This document shows positions 5,695 through 10,856 of a stretch of DNA of 10,856 nucleotides, piece after piece. The first letter of the stretch is position 1, and the number at the start of each line of letters is the position of its first letter. Under the pieces are notes generated by a model. It ran no database searches and was not told where the DNA came from. It saw only the letters and a list, made by a program, of their open reading frames with translations. Source of the DNA: Candidatus Glassbacteria bacterium RIFCSPLOWO2_12_FULL_58_11 (GTDB lineage: Bacteria; Gemmatimonadota; Glassbacteria; GWA2-58-10); assembly GCA_001780825.1 (NCBI GenBank), contig MFIX01000213.1, forward strand, positions 15,035 through 25,890, read 5' to 3'. The position numbers and the translations under genes were made by a program.

Positions 5695-6105
5695 TTACGC
5701 TCCGGAGGTCGGGTTATCGACCCGCACGGGCCAGACCACGACCGGGATCAATTGATCCTCGGCCGAGGAGGCGCGCAGCGCATAGCCGACAAAATGCTGG
5801 GCCGTGCCCTGAGCGGCTGCCGCCGCAGTGATGACCTTGCCGTCCGCATCGCTTAGCAGCCAGTCGCCCTCGGCCACGCTGCCATTGGCGGCTAGGGCCA
5901 GGATCGTGCTGCCGCCCTGGGCCACCCGCAGATCCTTGCCGGCGTAGCCGGTCTCGGTGGTGATCCCCACGAACTTGGCCGCATTGGCCCCCGAGGCGTC
6001 CACTACTCCGCTGTTGAGCACCACGCAGGTGCCGCGCGGGATGTCGCTCGTGCCGACCGTGAAAGTATCCGTGTTGCCGAGCTTTTCTCTGAGCTTGACT
6101 GTCAT
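5695..6105 (-). CDS. Capsid decoration protein, DUF2190-like
   Basis: 136 residues from the ATG giving MTVKLREKLGNTD, which has GGAG nine bases upstream. Another ATG two codons earlier (base 6111) lies only three bases after that GGAG, too near for good initiation, but cannot be excluded. The protein is a small beta-barrel-like chain with Gly/Ala-rich turns (TSDIPRGTCVVLNSGVVDA, VAEGDWLLSDADGKV, HFVGYALRASSAEDQLIPVV), the pattern of DUF2190 and related head decoration proteins that cement the capsid. It lies just upstream of the major capsid gene, as such genes often do. No cleavage or membrane signal. Confidence 0.75.
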   Translation of the reverse strand: MTVKLREKLGNTDTFTVGTSDIPRGTCVVLNSGVVDASGANAAKFVGITTETGYAGKDLRVAQGGSTILALAANGSVAEGDWLLSDADGKVITAAAAAQGTAQHFVGYALRASSAEDQLIPVVVWPVRVDNPTSGA

Positions 6106-6167
6106 TTCCATGCACTCCGTTCCTAGGTTATGAATTTGTTCGCGGTTGACAGCTAAAGTCTCGCCTC

Positions 6168-6746
6168 TCAGGCGCCTTTCTTAAGCCGCACGCGCTTGAT
6201 TGCCTCGGCGAAAGTCAGGGCGGGCTCCGCCGCCATCAGCTCCAGGGCCGCATCGTGTTCCGGGTCCTCGGGGAACCCATCGAACTGGGCCCGGTGGCGC
6301 TCCGTTTCACCTCCCGTATCATCTTTTTGCGGGGGTGCGGAAAGCTCGCGGAACACAGCCAGCGGCCTTCTCTCGGCCACCTCGGCCAGGATCGCTCCCC
6401 GGCCCTCGCGATCCAGGCGGGCGCCCAGGCGGTAGTAGCCTTTGAGCTCAGCTGGGGTAAGCCGCTCCGCTTTGGCCGCTGCCTCGAGCGCGGCGGCGAA
6501 CTCAGCCAGCTCGGCTTCCCGCTCCCGGGACCGCAGGGCATTTTCCAGTTCGGCGAGGCGCTTTTCCGCCTCCAGCCTGGCTTTGCGCTCCGACTCCAGC
6601 GCTTCCCGCAGCTCCACCGGTTCTTCCATCCCCGGGTTTTCCGCGGCCGGAGCCGCCGCTCCATTCTCAGTCCGGTGGTTTTCCGCTCCGCCGAACATCT
6701 CTTTCAGCGAATGGATCGCCCGGCCGGCAATCGATTTTTCAGCCAT
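6168..6746 (-). CDS. Nested scaffold protein (internal start within protease gene)
   Basis: An in-frame ATG at 6746-6744 inside the protease gene would make a separate 192-residue protein identical to the protease C-terminal half. It follows a near-perfect Shine-Dalgarno, GGAGGAG, with five bases of spacing. The product starts MAEKSIAGRAIHSLKEMFGG. About residues 45-100 form a highly charged predicted coiled coil (ELREALESERKARLEAEKRL and on). It ends in a helix with a lysine-rich tail (FAEAIKRVRLKKGA). Scaffold proteins are typically coiled-coil rich with a basic C-terminal capsid-binding end. Mu encodes its scaffold (Z) inside the protease gene I in the same way, and lambda does so with Nu3 inside C. 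Confidence 0.75.
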   Translation of the reverse strand: MAEKSIAGRAIHSLKEMFGGAENHRTENGAAAPAAENPGMEEPVELREALESERKARLEAEKRLAELENALRSREREAELAEFAAALEAAAKAERLTPAELKGYYRLGARLDREGRGAILAEVAERRPLAVFRELSAPPQKDDTGGETERHRAQFDGFPEDPEHDAALELMAAEPALTFAEAIKRVRLKKGA

Positions 6747-7265
6747 TTCTTCTCCTCCACTTTCGGGTTTACACTTCTCCAGTTCCATCGCCGCGCACTC
6801 GAGCCGGATCGAAATCCCCGATTCCCCGGCTCCGGCCATCAGCGAAGGCAGCGGGGCCAGCCCCTTGACCGCCGGCGGCGCCGCGCCCAGGAAACTGACC
6901 GCGCCCAGGTAAGCCCCTCCGGTAGGCTCGAAAGGCTTGTACATCTCGATCGAGCGGCTGCGGTAGGCCCCGCTGCGCAGCCAGTCTCTCAAGGAGTCGG
7001 ACAGGTCGGTGAACCTGGCCTGGAGCCGGTCGCCGGCCACCCGCAGCGCGGCGACCCAGCCGTGGGCCGGGCCCTCCCGGCGGTGCTCCACGGTGACCGG
7101 CGCCTCCTGGAGCAGCGGGTCATAGTCACCGGCCATGCGCAGCAGGTCCTCGGGAGTGATTTCGATCTGAGCCAGGGCGCCGGCGAGCGTGCCTTTCCAG
7201 CTTCCCGCCCGGGCGATATCCCACCACCCGTCAATCAATTCATTGTTCAGTCTTTCGGTGCTCAT
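6168..7265 (-). CDS. Capsid maturation protease with C-terminal scaffold region (Mu I-like)
   Basis: 365 residues from the ATG giving MSTERLNNELIDGWW, with GAGGAT seven to eight bases upstream and a 13-base gap after the portal stop. An ATG 32 codons upstream would overlap the portal gene by 83 bases and is less likely. The N-terminal 140 residues follow the Mu I-like protease pattern: PVTVEHR with a candidate catalytic His at 61, GWVAALRV, LRSGAYRSRSIEMY with candidate catalytic Ser at 103 or 105, and AAPPAVKGL near 128-136. A linker follows, and then the coiled-coil scaffold half, also made alone from an internal start. The protease would cut scaffold and capsid during head maturation. Catalytic residues are assigned by pattern, not alignment. 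Confidence 0.8.
   Translation of the reverse strand: MSTERLNNELIDGWWDIARAGSWKGTLAGALAQIEITPEDLLRMAGDYDPLLQEAPVTVEHRREGPAHGWVAALRVAGDRLQARFTDLSDSLRDWLRSGAYRSRSIEMYKPFEPTGGAYLGAVSFLGAAPPAVKGLAPLPSLMAGAGESGISIRLECAAMELEKCKPESGGEEMAEKSIAGRAIHSLKEMFGGAENHRTENGAAAPAAENPGMEEPVELREALESERKARLEAEKRLAELENALRSREREAELAEFAAALEAAAKAERLTPAELKGYYRLGARLDREGRGAILAEVAERRPLAVFRELSAPPQKDDTGGETERHRAQFDGFPEDPEHDAALELMAAEPALTFAEAIKRVRLKKGA
6752..6758 (-). promoter_or_regulatory. Internal ribosome binding site for the scaffold
   Basis: Minus-strand GGAGGAG, five bases ahead of an in-frame ATG within the protease gene. It is stronger than the ribosome binding site of the full-length gene, so more scaffold than protease would be expected, matching the excess of scaffold needed in head assembly. 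Confidence 0.75.
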
Positions 7266-7278
7266 CGGTAATCCATCC

Positions 7279-8568
7279 TCATTCAGCTTGTAGTTCAGGA
7301 GCGGTTTCCGGCCCAGCGGAGCCGGTAGAGACAGGCATCCGGCCCTCAAGAGGGCGATCATCCGCCAGGGGCGCGGGAAAGCCGATCTGCTCGCGCAGCC
7401 AGGACTGGCCCACCGTGAGCCCGAGCTCGTTGACCGCCAGGGACACCGCCTGCAGGTAGAACTGCAGGTCCTTGTCCTCCTCGTAGGCGATCCGGAAGCG
7501 CGGGTAGCGGCTGGCGGGCAGGGGGCCGAAATTAAGGTCGATCAGGGTGCGTATTACCCCGTCGAGCTGTTCCTGCTGCCAGAGCGAGTCATCCTCGACT
7601 ATGTTCTGCAGCCCCCGCTTCTGGAAATTGGCCAGGGCGTACGTGCCGCTCTCGCTTTCGGTCGAGAGGGTCTGGCCCAGGATCGCTTTGGCGTACTGCC
7701 GGTCGACATACTCCTCGATAATGAAACGGAAGACCTCAACCACTCCCTGGCGGCCTACCTCGTTGATCTTGAACTCGGTGCCTTCGGGACCGATGCCCAC
7801 CGTGTTGCCCTGCATCTGCCGGAGCACCTCGAGCAGAGCCTCCTGCTCGCTCTCCGGGATGCCACGCGGATAATTGGCCCAGAGGTAGGGCGCACCGAAT
7901 TTTTCCACGAAACGCACCAGCTCCTTGAGCGCATTGTTCTTGAAATACCACAGCGGGTAGAGCTCCTGCAGCAGCGCCCTGCCGTAAGGACTTTCATCCG
8001 AGCCCCAGGTGTTGAGGACAAACTTCTCGCGCGGCATCGGCTCGGCCTGAGTGTTGCCCTCGCCGACCAGGAGCAGCCCGCCCTTTTCATCGAAGCGGAA
8101 GCGCTCCGGGTCCCGGGTGCGGAAAGAGTCGATCCCCACCGTCCCGTCGTCACGCCGGGCGAACATGATCTCGGCCGGCGCGTAACCGTGGGAGACCCCC
8201 CGGAAAAAGCGGGTGCGGCTGAGATGGAAATTTTTCACCCCGTTCAGCACATCCTCCACCCAGAGGGCGCGCTCATTGTCCTCGCGGGTATCGCCGCCGG
8301 GCATGATCCGCCAGGGCTGGGCCATGACATTGAGGGCGCGCTGACGGAAGCAGAGAGCGAGCTGAGCGTCCTTCCGCAGCATCTCGCTGTAGAGCCTCAG
8401 GCCATCGCTCGAGTGTTCCTCCAGGGTCCGGTCGGGATTTTCCAGGTAGCGCCCGAAAATCCCGGCCAGCTTCCCGCCGGCCGGGCTGGAGAGCTCTCTG
8501 CCGGGCCGCAGGGTAAGCCGGCCCCGCCGCCTGGTTCTCCTTCTTTTTCTGTTGCCGTTATTTGCCAT
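7279..8568 (-). CDS. Portal protein, DUF935 (Mu gp29-like)
   Basis: 429 residues. The start ATG overlaps the terminase stop in a TGATG junction, suggesting translational coupling; GAGGG lies about ten bases upstream. The N-terminus is very basic (KRRRTRRRGR at about residues 8-17). The family signature is clear: GSDESPYGRALLQELYPLW, FVEKFGAPYLWANYP, EYVDRQYAKAILGQTLS and YALANFQKRGLQNIVEDD, matching the Mu gp29 pattern. The product would form the dodecameric channel at the capsid vertex through which DNA is packaged and to which terminase docks. The C-terminal 30 residues are variable and Gly/Pro/Glu-rich. No MuF (gp30) gene follows it, unlike in Mu itself. Confidence 0.93.
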   Translation of the reverse strand: MANNGNRKRRRTRRRGRLTLRPGRELSSPAGGKLAGIFGRYLENPDRTLEEHSSDGLRLYSEMLRKDAQLALCFRQRALNVMAQPWRIMPGGDTREDNERALWVEDVLNGVKNFHLSRTRFFRGVSHGYAPAEIMFARRDDGTVGIDSFRTRDPERFRFDEKGGLLLVGEGNTQAEPMPREKFVLNTWGSDESPYGRALLQELYPLWYFKNNALKELVRFVEKFGAPYLWANYPRGIPESEQEALLEVLRQMQGNTVGIGPEGTEFKINEVGRQGVVEVFRFIIEEYVDRQYAKAILGQTLSTESESGTYALANFQKRGLQNIVEDDSLWQQEQLDGVIRTLIDLNFGPLPASRYPRFRIAYEEDKDLQFYLQAVSLAVNELGLTVGQSWLREQIGFPAPLADDRPLEGRMPVSTGSAGPETAPELQAE

Positions 8569-10208
8569 CAGCCGAATACCCTCTTCAGATGTTCCCTGCC
8601 GGTTTGCGGCCGGTCGAAGCGGAAGGGCTTCGTGCCGGCGAGCGTTTCGATCAGCTGCACGGCCATTTCGAGGGCATCCGGCCCGTCATCGTGGCCTGCC
8701 CTGGGAAACAAGCGGAGCTGGTCGTAGAGCGTGATATGGCGTTTCTGGAACCTGAGCGTTCCGTTTTTCACCAGCGGCTGGAGGCGCTGGATGCGCAGCT
8801 TTTTATCTTTGCTGGTCTTGATTCCCCGCACCGGCGGGTAAAAACCCAGGGCCGCGGCCCGCTTCTGCAGGACGTCCCTGAAAAATTCCTGGAACTGGAC
8901 TGTCTCCACTCCCAGCACCGCGGGACGGCGGCGCCGGTACAGCTCCAGGGTATCCTCGATGATTTTGTCCGGCGGCCGGTGCTCGATGTCGGCATCCAGC
9001 ACGTAGAGTGTTCCGTTTTCGTCCCGGCCGACACAGACAATCGCCGAGGGGTCATCGTGACGGTTGCCGCCGCCCAGCGAGGGATCGACAGCCGCGGCCA
9101 GTACCAGGGACTCGATGTCGAGCCGCTCCTCTTCGAACCAGGTGAACCACTCGCTCTGGAACAGGCAGTCCCGCGGGTTCACCGGCTCGTTCTGGATCTC
9201 ACTGTCGAAACTGGCCGGCCCCTCGGCCACCCGCAGCTTCATCAGGTCGAGATAGCTGCGGTGCGCGGGCCAGATCACCTGCGTGCCGGCGGTCATCCGG
9301 GCGGAGTGGGCCGCGAAAAATTCATCCGCCTGTTTCGCGCGCTCCTTTTCATCAACCGTGCGGTTGGTGTAGAGCCTTTCCCACTCCTCCCAGAGCGCGC
9401 TTTCCGCGCTCCAGCGGACCACCCCCTGGTAGCGCCGCCCCTCGAAAGCGGGGTTTTCCAGTAGACGGGCCAAAAGGCTCTCATAGTGCAGGATCGTGCC
9501 GATCACCACGATATCCACGCCCCGGCTGCCGGTCTTGCAGAAGGCCTTATAGAACCAGTCGGTGATTTTCTCCCGTTGCTCCGCGGTCAGGCTGTTGGCG
9601 TCGTTCTCCAGGTCATCGCCGATCAGCAGATCGGGGCGGTACTGACGGTGGCGCAAGCCGCGGATATTGCCCCCGGTGCCGCGCGCGGTCACCTTGACCT
9701 CGCTGTTGGTGACAATCTCCTCTTTGGTCCAGACCGGTCCGCAGCCGGTCGCTTCGGGAAAACTACGCAGGAGCTTTTCGTTCGACTCCAGCTCGATCTT
9801 GATATCGCCGATATGCCGCTCGGCCTGGGTCGCCGTGTCGCTGGCGATCAGGATGAACTTTTTTTTCGTCTGCTCCGGGTAGCAGATACACCAAAGCGGA
9901 AGGATCAGGGTGGCGATAGTACTCTTAGCGCTCTCCCGCGGAGCGGCCACCGCGATCCGGTGGCCCGGTTTGTCACGAATACTCTCGTCGAGCAGTTGGT
10001 AAAGCTCATGGTGGAACTCGCCGGCCGGATCGCGGCAGTAATGACTGAAAAACTTTTCGGCGAACAGGCCGACATCCAGGCAGCCCAGGGCCCGGTCACG
10101 CCACCGTGGCGGCAGCCTCGCGATACTCGCCAACAGTTTGTTTGCGCTTTTCCGCCCCGAGCGCGCCGATCTCTCTTTCGATTTCCGCGTAAGCCTGGCT
10201 CTTTTCAT
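8568..10208 (-). CDS. Terminase large subunit
   Basis: 546 residues. The ATPase half has a Walker A-like APRESAKST at 89-97, Walker B LLIGDDL at 194-200 and a coupling-type VIGTIL at 235-240. The nuclease half (Mu gp28-like, RNase H fold) shows VDPSLGGG with candidate Asp 375, LGVETVQFQEFF with Glu 435, and GHDDGPDAL with Asp 507, 508 and 511. It pumps DNA into the procapsid and cuts it into headful units. The ATG start overlaps the upstream gene by 113 bases and has no clear ribosome binding site. A TTG at 10133-10131 would cut the overlap to 38 bases and trim 25 basic residues, but it also lacks a good site, so the start is open. It is the best-supported gene in the window. Confidence 0.95.
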   Translation of the reverse strand: MKRARLTRKSKERSARSGRKSANKLLASIARLPPRWRDRALGCLDVGLFAEKFFSHYCRDPAGEFHHELYQLLDESIRDKPGHRIAVAAPRESAKSTIATLILPLWCICYPEQTKKKFILIASDTATQAERHIGDIKIELESNEKLLRSFPEATGCGPVWTKEEIVTNSEVKVTARGTGGNIRGLRHRQYRPDLLIGDDLENDANSLTAEQREKITDWFYKAFCKTGSRGVDIVVIGTILHYESLLARLLENPAFEGRRYQGVVRWSAESALWEEWERLYTNRTVDEKERAKQADEFFAAHSARMTAGTQVIWPAHRSYLDLMKLRVAEGPASFDSEIQNEPVNPRDCLFQSEWFTWFEEERLDIESLVLAAAVDPSLGGGNRHDDPSAIVCVGRDENGTLYVLDADIEHRPPDKIIEDTLELYRRRRPAVLGVETVQFQEFFRDVLQKRAAALGFYPPVRGIKTSKDKKLRIQRLQPLVKNGTLRFQKRHITLYDQLRLFPRAGHDDGPDALEMAVQLIETLAGTKPFRFDRPQTGREHLKRVFG

Positions 10209-10530
10209 CCGTGGTCTGTCTCAATTCTCTTTTCCCCCGGCCGCACTCTGCGCCATAGGTCCGCCTGAGGCGGTAGAGCAAGCACTGGCGGTCACCCCGG
10301 CAGACATTCTTGTCCAGCCGCTGTTCATCCTGGGCCAGGACATACCTCTCGGTTTTTTCCACCAGAGCGGCGAATTTCTTGTCCCCGGCCAGGCGGGTTT
10401 CGAGCTGCTCGTATGGAATCTCCGCCCAACCGCAGGCGCCTTTGCGTGTGCCTCCCCGGCGCAGGTGCCGGAAAAGGCGGTGCAGCTCGCCGAAACTGAA
10501 ATCCTTACCTTGCCTGTCTATCCGCCTCAC
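10096..10530 (-). CDS. Probable terminase small subunit
   Basis: 144 residues from a GTG that immediately abuts an AGGAG ribosome binding site, leaving no normal spacing; the true start may lie slightly downstream. The protein is basic and helical. A central block (AEIPYEQLETRLAGDKKFAA, then KTERYVLAQDEQRLDKNV) leads to GDRQCLLYRLRRTYGAE, which resembles the 'GN...IFWLKN...W' end of small terminase domains that bind packaging DNA. A charged C-terminal helix follows. Its position just before the large terminase fits this role. No helix-turn-helix stands out clearly, so the family call is tentative. Confidence 0.6.
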   Translation of the reverse strand: MRRIDRQGKDFSFGELHRLFRHLRRGGTRKGACGWAEIPYEQLETRLAGDKKFAALVEKTERYVLAQDEQRLDKNVCRGDRQCLLYRLRRTYGAECGRGKRELRQTTDEKSQAYAEIEREIGALGAEKRKQTVGEYREAAATVA

Positions 10531-10565
10531 CTCCTTTCGCTGTTTCTAGCTCGGCTTCCTGCCGC

Positions 10566-10823
10566 TCATAAACGGGCGGCGACAGCCAGCGCGATCAAGA
10601 GCAGCGCCGCCAGTATCCCGCCCACGCCGCCCCAGACCCCGGCTTTCACCTCCAACCGGGCCACCGCCGGGATCAGCTCGTCCAGCCGGGCCACCAGGCG
10701 GAGCTGTGTGTCGCAAATATCCTCCGCGCGCTGCGCCAGGGAATCCAGCCGGGTTTCCAGGCGGGCCAGTTCCCCCTCTTTCGGGCAGAGCGTACAGGGG
10801 CTGTTTTCCGTTTCATCTTTCAT
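10566..10823 (-). CDS. Small coiled-coil membrane protein (holin/XhlA-like)
   Basis: 85 residues from the ATG giving MKDETENSPCTLC. The ribosome binding site is weak, and the frame is open further upstream to the right edge of the window (via TTG at 10841), so the 5' end is not settled. The first part has a CTLC pair, then a charged helix with regular leucines (ELARLETRLDSLAQRAEDI and on). The C-terminal 24 residues are one hydrophobic membrane segment (GVGGILAALLLIALAVAARL). Coiled coil followed by a single C-terminal anchor resembles XhlA/hemolysin-type phage proteins, or the small membrane proteins found ahead of the terminase genes in Mu-like phages. A lysis or membrane-linked role is a guess. 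Confidence 0.6.
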   Translation of the reverse strand: MKDETENSPCTLCPKEGELARLETRLDSLAQRAEDICDTQLRLVARLDELIPAVARLEVKAGVWGGVGGILAALLLIALAVAARL

Positions 10824-10856
10824 TGCGGATAGTTCCGTCAAAGTCAGATATCGAAC

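Noticed and set aside
6255..7271. 338-codon plus-strand open frame opposite the protease gene
   Set aside because: Long only because of high GC and coding bias on the other strand; the translation is Arg/Pro-rich and lacks recognisable domains.
8562..9464. 300-codon plus-strand open frame opposite the terminase
   Set aside because: It lies antisense to the conserved terminase nuclease domain and has no ribosome binding site or recognisable motif.
9859..9866. Run of eight A on the coding strand in the terminase gene, a possible slippery site
   Set aside because: It simply encodes three lysines within a conserved ATPase region that continues in frame; no stem or shifted gene follows.
1..10856. 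CRISPR arrays, tRNA genes, insertion sequences, integrase or defence genes
   Set aside because: I looked for repeats with spacers, cloverleaf-like segments and transposase motifs and saw none; the window is occupied by structural phage genes.

Overview
The window is a stretch of tailed-phage late genes, either an integrated prophage or a phage contig. It is GC-rich, apart from short AT-rich gaps between some genes. Every gene I accept lies on the minus strand, so transcription runs from the right edge of the window to the left. No ribosomal, tRNA, integrase, transposase or host metabolic gene is visible. The host cannot be named; GGAGG-type ribosome binding sites and high GC fit many bacterial phyla.

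From right to left the order is: a small coiled-coil plus membrane-anchor protein (holin/XhlA-like); a probable small terminase; the large terminase; a DUF935 (Mu gp29-type) portal; a Mu I-like capsid protease with a scaffold protein nested in frame at its 3' end; a DUF2190-like capsid decoration protein; the major capsid protein; a 51-residue protein; a DUF1320 (Mu gp36-like) head-completion protein; a Mu gp37/DUF1834-like protein; a tail tube-like protein; a tail assembly chaperone whose reading frame continues through an apparent programmed -1 frameshift; a short tape measure protein; and the start of a beta-rich tail protein that runs off the left edge. This is one head-packaging-tail assembly line. 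The head half resembles Mu. The tail half has no sheath gene, so it looks like a non-contractile (siphovirus) tail, a combination known from Mu-like siphophages of the B3/D3112 kind.

Three regulatory layers stand out. (1) The chaperone gene ends on a perfect slippery heptamer, six bases ahead of a perfect 10-bp stem, with a 110-codon open -1 frame behind it. (2) A strong internal Shine-Dalgarno inside the protease gene would make a separate 192-residue scaffold. (3) Five intergenic gaps carry variants of one 19-bp AT-rich element, read in the direction of transcription and placed between a stop codon and the next ribosome binding site. It is a candidate phage late promoter or RNA-processing element. 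A 205-bp GC-palindromic gap between the DUF1320 and gp37-like genes is unexplained.
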